A DNA stretch of 43,992 nucleotides from a virus (IMGVR_UViG_3300031669_000065:1-43992), one strand, 5' to 3'. Counted from the stretch's first letter, positions 1-6,572 are shown. Translations and numbers: made by a program. Notes: generated from the sequence alone by a model not told the origin.

Positions 1-274
1 GTTCCCGCCTGGCCATGGCGTTGATGACCCGCTCGATTCGGTCCACCTTCGCTTCCAGAGTTTCCGGTGGTGTGGGAGGGTCCACATCGATGGCGGTGAT
101 CTTAAATTCCAAAGTAGCCCCCAACTCCCGCTCTGCATCCAGTCCCCTTTGAAGAATGGTCAGAACCTGCTGTCGAACGTCCTCCAAGGCGACCATGTCG
201 TCCGTCTCGGCGCAGTGGGTGGTTTGAACCTTGAGGTGTAGTTTGAACACCTTGTGGTAGTACTTTCTGCTCAT
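1..274 (-). CDS. Hypothetical protein, 3' part cut by window edge
   Basis: The reading frame starts with ATG at 274 and stays open to the edge of the window, so the C-terminus is missing. It begins MSRKYYHKVFKLHLKVQTTH, and the visible 91 residues end in a helical stretch (ETLEAKVDRIERVINAMAR). No domain was recognised. The start overlaps the stop of the upstream gene by four bases (ATGA at 274-271), which indicates translational coupling in a minus-strand operon. A different frame over the same bases looks like a shadow because it lacks this coupling. Confidence 0.6.
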   Translation of the reverse strand, partial: MSRKYYHKVFKLHLKVQTTHCAETDDMVALEDVRQQVLTILQRGLDAERELGATLEFKITAIDVDPPTPPETLEAKVDRIERVINAMARRE

Positions 275-807
275 TTCGGATCACCTTTCTCTGATGGAAT
301 GTACCCCAGGCGGTCAGCAAGCCACTGCCGAACGGCTTGGGCAGCCCCATGGTGCATGCTGGAGTCGGTCAAACAGTAGGTGTACCCATCCACCTCCAGG
401 GTCAGTTCGACGCATTCGTTGTCCCGGTTGTCGTGGTCGTGATAGGTCCCTGCGGTCAGGCTCAGGATCTTGACCTTCGGCACCGAAGGATCCTCCTGGG
501 GATCCAGGGCCGCGACGATGGCCTGACGCACCCGTTGGACGTTCCAGCTGGAAGGGTACCTGTGGAACTGGATGAGGGCGTTGTAGGCCTCCACCTTCCT
601 GCGGTCCCCAGGGGTCACAGCAGCGACCGGGTCTCCCTGGTAGACGCCCTCATGCCGCCGGATGGCCATCGGGTTGGGGGACCGGAGGAAGTGCTCTCCC
701 ACGAGCGTGAGCAGGGCCTCCAGCTGCTCCATGTCCAAGTCAGAGGCCCATTTGGCGTACTTGTTCAGCTCGACTTCAGGGATGAGGTCCTTCACACGCT
801 GGGTCAT
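271..807 (-). CDS. Hypothetical protein, 178 aa
   Basis: The start at 807 is preceded by a strong ribosome site (TAGGAGGATGTC, read on the minus strand). The protein is soluble, with a helical N-terminal half (residues about 1-100) and a C-terminal half that reads as beta strands (VKILSLTAG, ECVELTLEVDGYTYCLTD) followed by a helix (AAQAVRQWLADRLGY). I do not recognise a family. It is coupled by an ATGA overlap to the next gene at the window edge. The upstream neighbour is a 97 aa protein 60 bp away, so the two are probably co-transcribed. Confidence 0.75.
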   Translation of the reverse strand: MTQRVKDLIPEVELNKYAKWASDLDMEQLEALLTLVGEHFLRSPNPMAIRRHEGVYQGDPVAAVTPGDRRKVEAYNALIQFHRYPSSWNVQRVRQAIVAALDPQEDPSVPKVKILSLTAGTYHDHDNRDNECVELTLEVDGYTYCLTDSSMHHGAAQAVRQWLADRLGYIPSEKGDPK

Positions 808-867
808 GACATCCTCCTACATGTAGTACAGAAAAACGGGATCTTTGGACGTCTATATTGATCCTAA

Positions 868-1161
868 TTAAACCCATTGAGGCCTTCTGGTCATGAGGCC
901 TCCGCTGAGGGCATTACGCCCTTCATGGGTCCGGCGGTAGAAGTGGAACTCTCCATCTCTCCCGCGGGGGAACTCAGTGGCTGCGACCATCCATCCGTTG
1001 TAGACGAGTAGGTCGAACACGATGTCTGCTGAGACGTCTGTTGGCGTCAAAATCGATTCGATGAGGTGCTTCACATCACTGCGACCGAGGGCCTCAGGGG
1101 TGTCTGGCAACCCCTTGAGAATGGCCAGGGTCTGTTCTCGAGACAGGATCACTTTGGACAT
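868..1161 (-). CDS. Hypothetical protein, 97 aa
   Basis: I chose ATG at 1161 because AAGGAGAGAACC lies directly before it; the same frame is open further upstream but without a comparable signal. The protein begins MSKVILSREQTLAILKGL. It is helical at first (residues 1-55), then has a probable beta hairpin (VYNGWMVAATEF, GEFHFYRRT). No conserved domain was recognised. It lies downstream of the winged-helix gene and probably belongs to the same minus-strand transcript. Confidence 0.7.
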   Translation of the reverse strand: MSKVILSREQTLAILKGLPDTPEALGRSDVKHLIESILTPTDVSADIVFDLLVYNGWMVAATEFPRGRDGEFHFYRRTHEGRNALSGGLMTRRPQWV

Positions 1162-1238
1162 GGTTCTCTCCTTCGCACGCCATGGGTATGGCGGTTCTGA
1201 AATTCGCGAGAGGAGAGAGGGGGTCGGGGAGAGGGGGG

Positions 1239-1466
1239 CTAGTTGAGGGTCTTGGCGATCTTGCCGCCCTCGGCGGTGCGGGTGTAGCTCGTGATGTCGT
1301 CCCGGTCGGTCTTGGCCCGGAGCAGGCCCTTCTCGATCAGGCTGTTGGCCGCTCGGGCCATGGGACCTGCCTTGGAGTTGAACTCCTCGGCCAGCTCGCT
1401 GGCCGTCCAGGGCGTCTTGGCATCGACGGTGGTGAGGATTTCCTTCTGGGTCTCGGTGATCTTCAT
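1239..1466 (-). CDS. Winged-helix-like small regulator, 75 aa
   Basis: A 75-residue protein that reads as one helix-turn-helix plus wing. There is a helix (TQKEILTTVDA), a helix (WTASELAEEFN), a recognition-like helix (MARAANSLIEKGLL), then a wing-like hairpin (RAKTDRDDITSYTRTAEGG). This matches the layout of MarR/PadR-like or phage winged-helix DNA-binding proteins, but no specific family can be fixed by eye. The start at 1466 has an AGGAGG site. A sigma70-like promoter and an inverted repeat lie about 50-80 bp upstream, so it may control its own operon. The DNA-binding role is inferred from predicted fold and context. Confidence 0.72.
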   Translation of the reverse strand: MKITETQKEILTTVDAKTPWTASELAEEFNSKAGPMARAANSLIEKGLLRAKTDRDDITSYTRTAEGGKIAKTLN

Positions 1467-1505
1467 CGTGGTCCTCCTGTTGATGTCCGCCAGTTGTTGG
1501 CTGAA

Positions 1506-1524
1506 CTACAAAGGGCCATTGTAG
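1506..1524. promoter_or_regulatory. Inverted repeat over the -10 box, candidate operator
   Basis: CTACAA at 1506-1511 and TTGTAG at 1519-1524 form a perfect 6-bp inverted repeat with a 7-base centre. The right arm overlaps the -10 hexamer of the minus-strand promoter. A smaller inverted repeat (GGAC/GTCC, five bases apart) overlaps the -35 region. A dimeric winged-helix protein is encoded directly downstream, so autoregulation is a reasonable inference. Confidence 0.4.
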
Positions 1525-1545
1525 ATAGATCGGACTGTTTGTCCA
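1518..1545 (-). promoter_or_regulatory. Sigma70-type promoter for the minus-strand regulator operon
   Basis: On the minus strand, TGGACA (1545-1540) and TACAAT (1523-1518) are separated by 16 bp. Each matches five of six consensus bases (TTGACA, TATAAT). The promoter sits immediately after the stop of the upstream gene (1550) and about 50 bp before the winged-helix gene, in a true intergenic gap. This is the best-looking host-type promoter in the minus-strand block. Activity is inferred. Confidence 0.5.
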
Positions 1546-1549
1546 GACC

Positions 1550-1735
1550 CTATTTGATGAGATCGAGTAATTCACCGAGTGGCCCATTTAGAAGGTCAGG
1601 ATGTTCTTTGCGCAGTGCGTTGATCTGCTCCGCGAGTTCTTTGGCTCGCTGCATGGGCAGCATGATGATCGTCTTGGTCACGAACTCCTTCTTCTCTTCT
1701 TTGGCGACTGGTTTCTTGGGGGGTGGATTTTTCAT
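1550..1735 (-). CDS. Small basic N-terminus/helical protein, 61 aa
   Basis: This small protein starts with a Pro/Lys-rich leader (residues 1-20, MKNPPPKKPVAKEEKK) followed by one amphipathic helix (QRAKELAEQINALRKEH) and a short hydrophobic C-terminal helix. The ATG at 1735 overlaps the stop of the upstream gene (TCAT at 1732-1735), so translation is coupled. There is no recognised family. Confidence 0.72.
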   Translation of the reverse strand: MKNPPPKKPVAKEEKKEFVTKTIIMLPMQRAKELAEQINALRKEHPDLLNGPLGELLDLIK

Positions 1736-2004
1736 AGAGGGTCTGTCTTTCGCGCGGCTTGGGAGCGGGAGTAGGCAGCATTACGGGCAGCCCTGCGGAT
1801 GAAGGTCTCCATCTCGTAGAGGACAGCTTGTTGCTCCCAGATTGGGAGGTCGTAGAATCGGTCAATGACGCGTCCCATATCAGATCGGTAAGGCCCTTCG
1901 GGTCTGTAGGCACAGGCGATCCAGATACGGACAAGGTCCAGGTCCGGGGCGTTTCGAATCGAGCTTATGAAGTCGGACACATTGGTTCGGTCGAAGTCAG
2001 CCAC
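1732..2004 (-). CDS. Hypothetical protein, 90 aa (GTG start)
   Basis: The frame is open far upstream, but the real start is most likely GTG at 2004. An AAGGAG site sits nine bases before it, and it begins right after the stop of the MazG-like gene at 2006. The protein is all-helical by appearance, with DRTNVSDFISSIRNA near the N-terminus and an Arg/Ala-rich C-terminal helix (residues about 58-85). The upstream extension of this frame is a shadow of the MazG-like gene. Function is unknown; the gene is part of the same operon. Confidence 0.7.
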   Translation of the reverse strand: MADFDRTNVSDFISSIRNAPDLDLVRIWIACAYRPEGPYRSDMGRVIDRFYDLPIWEQQAVLYEMETFIRRAARNAAYSRSQAARKTDPL

Positions 2005-2005
2005 C

Positions 2006-2413
2006 TCAGCACTCCTTCCCGTGCCGGTAGGGGCGTTTCTCGTTCTTGGCCATCTTCCGGGCGATGGAGTCCGAGATGTCGATGCCCAGAGATCCGACCA
2101 TGTCCAGGAGGCGAATGAAGGTGTCCGCCATCTCCTCCGCGAAGTTCTCCACGATGGCACGCTGCCCTGAGTCAAGGTTCCCAGTGTAGAGCCCCATCTC
2201 TTCCGACACTGCCCCACTTTGAAGCAGGTCCAAGGTCTGCTCAGTTAGGTGACGGTAGGCCTCCATGGCCTCTGACAATTCCGTGACCACGAGCATGAGT
2301 TTCTCGGGGCAGTTCCCCCAATGGGTGTCGAACCCCTTCCGCGACCTCCAGTTGGCTATGGCGGCAGCTACGGAATTCAGATCGTTGCTCAAATACGAAT
2401 CGTCGATTGGCAT
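2006..2413 (-). CDS. MazG-like nucleotide pyrophosphohydrolase
   Basis: A 135-residue all-alpha protein with the acidic metal-binding pattern of the MazG/all-alpha NTP pyrophosphohydrolase superfamily. ELSEA gives E45 and E48, and FAEEMADTFIRLLD gives E93, E94 and D97. The C-terminal KMAKNEKRPYRHGK is the Lys/Asn/Arg segment commonly seen in phage MazG-like proteins. Such enzymes hydrolyse (d)NTPs to NMP and PPi, and in phages they are thought to alter nucleotide or alarmone pools. ATG at 2413 follows CAGGAG. It is the first gene of the minus-strand block, facing the divergent intergenic region. Confidence 0.85.
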   Translation of the reverse strand: MPIDDSYLSNDLNSVAAAIANWRSRKGFDTHWGNCPEKLMLVVTELSEAMEAYRHLTEQTLDLLQSGAVSEEMGLYTGNLDSGQRAIVENFAEEMADTFIRLLDMVGSLGIDISDSIARKMAKNEKRPYRHGKEC

Positions 2414-2836
2414 GTGTCACTGCTCCTGGTTGTCTTACCTTTTGTACAGTTTCCGAGGCTCTAACTAGCGCATGATTGCCATCGATTTCAGAGGTACCTG
2501 TAACTCCACAGGTTAATTTTTAGATAGCGGTTGGGAGTGCTCCAGGCAGCGCGGATGGCGTAGGATCAATGTTCTTTTTCGAAAATAGGGTGACAGAATA
2601 GGGGGCCTCGCTTGTACAAAGACTTTGAGGGCTTTGTTAAAGGTGTGTGCGAATGATATTTAGGATCACATGTCCGGACGGGGAGATTCTGTGTTCCAAG
2701 AACAATCTGCTTCGTACAGCGGAGTTACAGCTGGGAGCTAGCTCAGTAGATGTGATCAGGTTGATCTCGTTTTTATCTACAGCGGTGGAGGGTCGATCGA
2801 TAGATCTGACTTTTGGTACGCTGGAGAGGCTTTACG
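2414..2836. other. Divergent intergenic region, 423 bp
   Basis: The region separates the minus-strand block from the + strand block, so promoters for both directions are expected here. I could not find a convincing -35/-10 pair. Visible elements are a perfect 6-bp hairpin followed by a T-rich stretch (ACCTGT at 2496-2501, ACAGGT at 2508-2513, then TTAATTTTTA), a 10-bp palindrome TTTTCGAAAA (2576-2585), and TTGTACA twice in the same orientation (2442-2448 and 2612-2618). A frame starting at GTG 2647 or ATG 2653 runs through the second half. It overlaps the next gene by about 260 bp, so I did not call it, though a short peptide cannot be excluded. Confidence 0.4.
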
Positions 2837-3454
2837 ATGACGACGAGCGCGGTAGGGATCTGGTTCTCAGCAGACCTTCACCTGTACCATCGCCTGGCGG
2901 CAACCATGCGAGGGTTCGAGAATGTGGAGGACATGAACGAGTCCCTGATCGAAAACTGGAACGAGAGGGTAGAGCGTACTCACCGAGTGTACCTCGTCGG
3001 GGACGTATCGATGGGGATCGCCAACGGGACAAGGAGTATTCTCGACCGACTAAACGGCCAGATCTTTCTGATCCGGGGAAACCACGAGACGATAGCTGAG
3101 TCTTCCATTTGTAGATCCCGTTTTGTTTGGATCAAGGACGTTCACATGCTGAAAGTAGCATGTGAAGACGAGCAGTTCTCTCAGAAAGGAAAGGTACGGT
3201 TCTGGTTGTCCCACTACGCCCACCGCTCATGGCCTAGCTCCCATCATGGGTCTTTGCACCTTTATGGGCACAGCCACGGTTTCCTACCGGATGACCCAAG
3301 GTCGTTGTCGATCGACGTTGGGATCGACGCAGTGGCGATGAGGGCTCCGGTATCTTTTGAATGGGTCTTGCGGACGATGAAGACGAGAAAGAAATGGGTA
3401 CGTCCGGCAGATCGAAGAGATGAACTTCCTTCTTGGGATCTAAACAAGTTTTGA
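2837..3454 (+). CDS. Calcineurin-like metallophosphoesterase
   Basis: The 205-residue protein carries the full set of metallophosphoesterase motifs: SADLHL (D13, H15), GDVS (G55, D56), GNHE (N82, H83), LSHYAH (H126) and GHSH (H145, H147). These bind two metal ions and catalyse hydrolysis of phosphomonoesters or diesters. The substrate cannot be told from sequence; phage members include nucleotide phosphatases and 2',3'-cyclic phosphodiesterases. ATG at 2837 was chosen because GGAGAGG precedes it and the upstream in-frame codons are not conserved-looking. It is the first gene of the + strand block, followed 12 bp later by a small gene. Confidence 0.9.
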   Translation: MTTSAVGIWFSADLHLYHRLAATMRGFENVEDMNESLIENWNERVERTHRVYLVGDVSMGIANGTRSILDRLNGQIFLIRGNHETIAESSICRSRFVWIKDVHMLKVACEDEQFSQKGKVRFWLSHYAHRSWPSSHHGSLHLYGHSHGFLPDDPRSLSIDVGIDAVAMRAPVSFEWVLRTMKTRKKWVRPADRRDELPSWDLNKF

Positions 3455-3466
3455 ATGGAGGAGTTG

Positions 3467-3703
3467 ATGGAAGATCAAGTGAAAGAAGAATTGGCCATCG
3501 TCCGCAGTGAGCTTCGTTGTGTTGGAGTGGACGTGCCTCTGAAGGTCATTGCCGAGTGGAGTGTCGAGGACCGCGCCAAAGCCGAACAGTGGGCGATCCA
3601 CAAACGGTGGAGCAAGATTTCCCGACCCCCGTGCCCGCCGGATCACAAGGTTCCCGACAAGCTTGTCAGGCCTCGTATCCTGAATCGGTGGGTGGCAAAC
3701 TGA
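3467..3703 (+). CDS. Hypothetical protein, 78 aa
   Basis: There are two possible starts. ATG 3455 directly abuts the previous stop, while ATG 3467 has GGAGG with ideal five-base spacing, so I use 3467. The protein has a helical N-terminus (MEDQVKEELAIVRSELRCVG) and a central AEWSVEDRAKAEQWAIHK segment. It ends in a Pro/Arg-rich tail (SRPPCPPDHKVPDKLVRP). This tail resembles phage proteins in which a C-terminal RPxFL or RP motif is exposed, but no family is recognised. It is co-oriented with and close to the phosphoesterase gene. Confidence 0.7.
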   Translation: MEDQVKEELAIVRSELRCVGVDVPLKVIAEWSVEDRAKAEQWAIHKRWSKISRPPCPPDHKVPDKLVRPRILNRWVAN

Positions 3704-3847
3704 TAGGGGGATCGGATTTACCCTTGACTTCTTGGCGGTCCTCGTTCACAACAATGAGTGGAATGACCGGTACTTACCTAAATCTGTGGAGTATACGGAC
3801 CATGGGGATTCCAATAATTCCCAGTGGTTCCGTACCGGGTATCTGAA

Positions 3848-3871
3848 GGCCCACCAACGACATGGTGGGCC
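3848..3871 (+). repeat. Perfect 9-bp hairpin ahead of a zinc-ribbon gene
   Basis: GGCCCACCA (3848-3856) and TGGTGGGCC (3863-3871) are perfect reverse complements with a 6-base loop. The hairpin ends about 7 bases before the GAGGAGG ribosome site of the gene starting at 3892. No T-run follows, so it is not a classic terminator; an mRNA stability, processing or translation-control role is possible. The rest of the 188-bp gap (3704-3891) contains no supported gene. A TTGACT at 3724-3729 looks like a -35 box, but only a poor -10 (CACAAC) lies 17 bp away. Confidence 0.45.
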
Positions 3872-3891
3872 GCCGAACGAGGAGGCCTACC

Positions 3892-4113
3892 ATGCTACGC
3901 TGCGAAATCTGTTCAGGTTACGCGACTGCTGGTCTGGCACACCTTCACGGGTTGTCAGCCCACTTGTGCGTGTCCTGCACGCGAGAGGCCCTGAAGCACA
4001 GGGAGAAGAACGAGGCGATCGACTCCTTCAAGGCGAGGTTGTCGCGCATCGGCTCTCGGCTGACAGCTGGAAGATCGGATCGATCCATAAGACCTCAACG
4101 GCGCGTAGCATGA
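3892..4113 (+). CDS. Small zinc-ribbon-like protein, 73 aa
   Basis: The ATG at 3892 has a GAGGAGG site. Two CxxC knuckles (CEIC at residues 4-7 and CVSC at about 26-29), separated by a His-containing linker, suggest a zinc ribbon or treble-clef fold. A helical, very basic tail follows (KHREKNEAIDSFKARL, then Arg-rich to the end). Small zinc-binding proteins like this are common and mostly uncharacterised in phages; nucleic-acid or protein binding is an inference. Several similar small zinc proteins follow in the next 2 kb. Confidence 0.72.
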   Translation: MLRCEICSGYATAGLAHLHGLSAHLCVSCTREALKHREKNEAIDSFKARLSRIGSRLTAGRSDRSIRPQRRVA

Positions 4114-4214
4114 TCTGAAAAACCTCCTTCGACGTCTTCCCTCCGTTGGACCCATTTGAAATTTATGTGACAGATTGGGCCTTCCAGACTGTACAACAGT
4201 CTAGGAGGACAATG

Positions 4215-4514
4215 ATGAAGTGCGGATTGTGCGGCTGGGTGGGTGGAGACACCCTAGAATACGTGGATGGTAAAGGATCGACAACCCATGTCTGCATGGC
4301 TTGCCGAATGGGTCTCATCGCCACCGCTGAATCCAAGAATGTAGGAAAGCTGCCGCCCGTCTTCTTGGTACCTATCATCAGGGCGATTGTTGCTCAGTCA
4401 GTTGGGGCCATGCTCGCGCAGGTCGTTTCCGAATTCATCCAGGCCACTGGGAGGCATGAATTCAACACTCTGGTTGACATGCTAAAGAATACAGGTTCTA
4501 CTGATCCCAATTAG
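4215..4514 (+). CDS. Zinc-ribbon protein with helical C-terminus, 99 aa
   Basis: AGGAGG at 4203-4208 precedes two consecutive ATGs (4212 and 4215); spacing favours 4215. An N-terminal CGLC knuckle and a second knuckle (CMAC, about 29 residues on) form a probable zinc ribbon (MKCGLCGWVGGDTLEYVDG). The C-terminal half is helical and hydrophobic (VFLVPIIRAIVAQSVGAMLA), perhaps an amphipathic or membrane-associated helix, then a polar helix. There is no recognised family. The 97-bp gap before it holds no gene. Confidence 0.7.
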   Translation: MKCGLCGWVGGDTLEYVDGKGSTTHVCMACRMGLIATAESKNVGKLPPVFLVPIIRAIVAQSVGAMLAQVVSEFIQATGRHEFNTLVDMLKNTGSTDPN

Positions 4515-4523
4515 GGACGGGGC

Positions 4524-4724
4524 ATGTTGACTCCAGAGGAACGGTTGAACCGGATCCGATCTATCATCCGACGGGTCGAATCTGAGATGGACTCTCCCGT
4601 GTGCGATCAGCTACCATTGCTTCGTTCTGCGTTTGTGGAGATAATCCAGGCGGTGGGCCCTCAGTGCAGCGGGGCTCGGAAGGTGGATCCCCATGGGCGA
4701 CGGCACGATAGAAAAGCAACCTAA
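4524..4724 (+). CDS. Hypothetical protein, 66 aa
   Basis: A short helical protein (MLTPEERLNRIRSIIRRVES) with an Arg/His-rich C-terminus. The ribosome site is weak (GGGACGGGG). It lies nine bases after the previous stop and overlaps the next gene by 32 bp, which is compatible with a coupled small gene. The last 10 residues lie in the overlap. No family is recognised, and the gene is less certain than its neighbours. Confidence 0.5.
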   Translation: MLTPEERLNRIRSIIRRVESEMDSPVCDQLPLLRSAFVEIIQAVGPQCSGARKVDPHGRRHDRKAT

Positions 4725-5331
4725 AGGGTTCATCCGCGGCGATGTCCTGAAGAATTACGCAGGGGCCATTGCGATCCTTTTAGGAGCCCTTCCAGCTGTC
4801 GGAAGCCTCGTCGTCAGTGTAGTGACCGCCTATCGCGGAGAACCTGTCGCCGAGAAGACTTGGACGACCGTCCGAAGTCAACTAAATCGCCAAGCTGAAA
4901 TGATCAACAAGCTGCACCTTCGCATGGTCCATATCCAGGCTCATGAGGAGGGTAAGACCTCGGCTGCGATCCAACTGAAGCTGGATGAGCTTCAGAAGAA
5001 ATACGATCAGCTTCAGATCAACACTGAGGTTAGGGCCTCCGCTGTGGGACCCACTTCGCTGCCGGAATCTTCTGCCGATTGCCAAGTTGGCCACATAAAG
5101 ATCGACAATAAGTGTCGTTCGGTGGCTAAGAGTGTCGCTGTCAAGGTGAAGGCTGACGAGCGTAAGACAGAGGTGATCCAGAAGAGTCTTGACGAGGAGA
5201 AGTTGCGGAGGTTGCGGGAGGAGAAGATTCGGCGGCAGGTGGATCAGAAAATACAGAAAGCTCAATCAGCACAGCCTATGCTGAAGCAATTGCCACCCAA
5301 GCTTGATGATGCCGCGAAAGGTAATCACTGA
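4693..5331 (+). CDS. Membrane-anchored coiled-coil protein, 212 aa
   Basis: One strong transmembrane segment lies at residues about 22-47 (a run of Ala, Ile, Leu, Val, Gly). It is followed by two long coiled-coil regions (about 55-110 and 150-200) rich in Lys, Glu and Gln. Two cysteines about 11 residues apart (C130 and C141 region, SADCQVGH and NKCRS) sit between the coils and could form a disulphide if the C-terminus is outside the cytoplasm. This layout resembles inner-membrane spanins and other phage lysis or envelope proteins, but there is no sequence signature to prove it. The start has a GGAAGG site. The stop overlaps the next start (TGATG). Confidence 0.72.
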   Translation: MGDGTIEKQPKGFIRGDVLKNYAGAIAILLGALPAVGSLVVSVVTAYRGEPVAEKTWTTVRSQLNRQAEMINKLHLRMVHIQAHEEGKTSAAIQLKLDELQKKYDQLQINTEVRASAVGPTSLPESSADCQVGHIKIDNKCRSVAKSVAVKVKADERKTEVIQKSLDEEKLRRLREEKIRRQVDQKIQKAQSAQPMLKQLPPKLDDAAKGNH

Positions 5332-5654
5332 TGCAACTAGACATGTGTCCACTGTGCAAAGCGATCCAGAATGGTCAGGATTCGCTGCGTGGGAAATTTT
5401 GTATCAAGGTGGGGTACGAGGTGGTGGAGTTGGCAGCAGGTATCGAGGTGAAGAAGATCAGACCGGCTGTCGTTACGATCGAACACGGCTCTGATCCATC
5501 CCCAGAGACTGTCGTGGAGGCGATGGAGATGTTGGGGAGCCAGTCAGGGATGGTGGAGGACATTCGGGGGGTAGCTGGTCATTGGGGGCTGTACGTGAAG
5601 GATGGGGAATGGTCGGCTGCCGGAAAGTCAAACGTCCACGACACGGAGAAGTAA
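5331..5654 (+). CDS. Hypothetical protein with CxxC motif, 107 aa
   Basis: The ATG overlaps the previous TGA by one base (TGATG), so translation is coupled. It starts MQLDMCPLCKAIQNG, with one CxxC (C6, C9) and a further Cys near residue 24. The middle is beta-rich (VGYEVVELAAGIEVKKIRPA, then VVTIEHG). The C-terminus is mixed (MVEDIRGVAGHWGLYVKDGE). Only three cysteines are present, so a full zinc site would need a His or a partner chain. No family is recognised. The next gene starts two bases after its stop. Confidence 0.68.
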   Translation: MQLDMCPLCKAIQNGQDSLRGKFCIKVGYEVVELAAGIEVKKIRPAVVTIEHGSDPSPETVVEAMEMLGSQSGMVEDIRGVAGHWGLYVKDGEWSAAGKSNVHDTEK

Positions 5655-5655
5655 G

Positions 5656-5877
5656 ATGTCTTGTTTTCCGTGGGAGCAGGCCAGTGCGGTTAGGCCAGCG
5701 TTCACTTGTAGTCATTGCGGAGAAGAATTGAAGGAGGAGGGGAACAAGGTGATCGTCTGCTCTTGTGAAGGATCAATATCGGGGCAGAGGGAAGAGCGTC
5801 AGCGTAGAGCTAACTTTCACCGGGAGCGAGAGGAGGCGTTGGCGAAAAAGGATCGTGGTGCGCGCCATGGAACCTAG
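5656..5877 (+). CDS. Zinc-ribbon protein with charged tail, 73 aa
   Basis: ATG at 5656 has GGAGAAGTAAG before it. A zinc ribbon is formed by CSHC (residues about 18-21) and CSC (about 34-36). A long helical, highly charged Arg/Glu tail follows (QREERQRRANFHREREEAL). The frame is open upstream, but that part overlaps the previous gene and lacks a start signal. Its 3' end overlaps the following metallopeptidase gene by 11 bp or slightly more, depending on the latter's start. Confidence 0.68.
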   Translation: MSCFPWEQASAVRPAFTCSHCGEELKEEGNKVIVCSCEGSISGQREERQRRANFHREREEALAKKDRGARHGT

Positions 5878-6475
5878 CTGGGTTGACAACAAGAGTAACT
5901 ACCAGGACGTTGCCAGGGGTCTCCACCCTGGCGCTCGTCTCGTCACCAAGGACAGTTGGTTCTTCAAGGTGCTGGCGATTTTTGCGGCCCCATTCGTAGG
6001 GTACCGATACTGGCTCGAACACTATGCGATAGCCTTGGGTCCCGTTCAGGCCTATCCGCGGCAGTGGACTGATCTCCGTATGGGAACGATCATCCACGAA
6101 TGTCGGCACAGCTGGCAGTGCGAAATGCTGGGTTGGTTGATCCCAATTGTAGGTTGGTTCTTTGGGCGTACTGTACGAACCTGGGCTGGGTTCCCACTGT
6201 TCTTGATCTTGTATTTCGTGGTCTTGTTACCGATCGGACTGAGCGTCTTCAAATGCTGGTTTGAGTTGGATGCGGATCGAGCAAAGTGGGCATGGATGCT
6301 CATTCAAGGTGAGGGTCCGCAGATCGTCGAACTTAGGGCGATCGATTTCGGCAAAACGGTGAACGGGAGGGGCTACGGCTTCGCGTTTCCGTGGCTCGGC
6401 CGCAAGTGGTTCCGGTGGGCAGCCAAAAGGCTGATTTCCAAGTGGCAGGCTCGATCTACGACCCCCAAGAAGTAG
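5867..6475 (+). CDS. Membrane HExxH zinc metallopeptidase-like protein
   Basis: The 202-residue protein carries a zincin motif, HECRH (H77, E78, H81), within TIIHECRHSWQCEMLGW. A second acidic motif, FELDAD (E133, D135, D137), lies downstream in a position that suits a third zinc ligand as in gluzincins (ExxxD). Between them are hydrophobic segments (about 88-100 and 107-128), and another hydrophobic patch lies at 31-48, so the active site is at or in the membrane. The start could be ATG 5867 or GTG 5858; the latter has AAGGA at good spacing. The substrate is unknown. Envelope remodelling, lysis or processing of a membrane protein are possibilities. No close family can be named by eye. Confidence 0.72.
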   Translation: MEPSWVDNKSNYQDVARGLHPGARLVTKDSWFFKVLAIFAAPFVGYRYWLEHYAIALGPVQAYPRQWTDLRMGTIIHECRHSWQCEMLGWLIPIVGWFFGRTVRTWAGFPLFLILYFVVLLPIGLSVFKCWFELDADRAKWAWMLIQGEGPQIVELRAIDFGKTVNGRGYGFAFPWLGRKWFRWAAKRLISKWQARSTTPKK

Positions 6476-6572
6476 TCAAATTGATCTTAGGTACGGATAT
6501 CATTCCTCTTTAGTCTTCCCGCCTCGAGATTCTGGTCAAGCCCAGGCCTGTGAAGTAGACTGGGTTAGACAG

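Noticed and set aside
1182-1802. + strand frame of 206 codons over the minus-strand operon
   Set aside because: It crosses three minus-strand genes with good ribosome sites and ATGA coupling; Gly/Leu/Arg-rich shadow.
2496-2522. Hairpin plus T-rich stretch as a terminator
   Set aside because: Stem of only 6 bp, T-run interrupted (TTAATTTTTA), and it lies between divergent genes where no transcript needs to end. Kept only as a note in the intergenic entry.
2647-3099. Possible 150-codon gene starting in the divergent region
   Set aside because: Its second half overlaps the phosphoesterase gene by about 260 bp in another frame and becomes Arg/Pro-rich noise. Only a peptide of the first about 60 codons would be plausible, and there is no domain.
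3724-3752. Promoter with TTGACT upstream of the zinc-ribbon gene
   Set aside because: The -35 is good, but the -10 at 17 bp (CACAAC) matches only three positions; not convincing.
3732-4118. TTG-started frame across the gap and the zinc-ribbon gene
   Set aside because: No ribosome site, and most of it overlaps the better-supported gene at 3892 in another frame.
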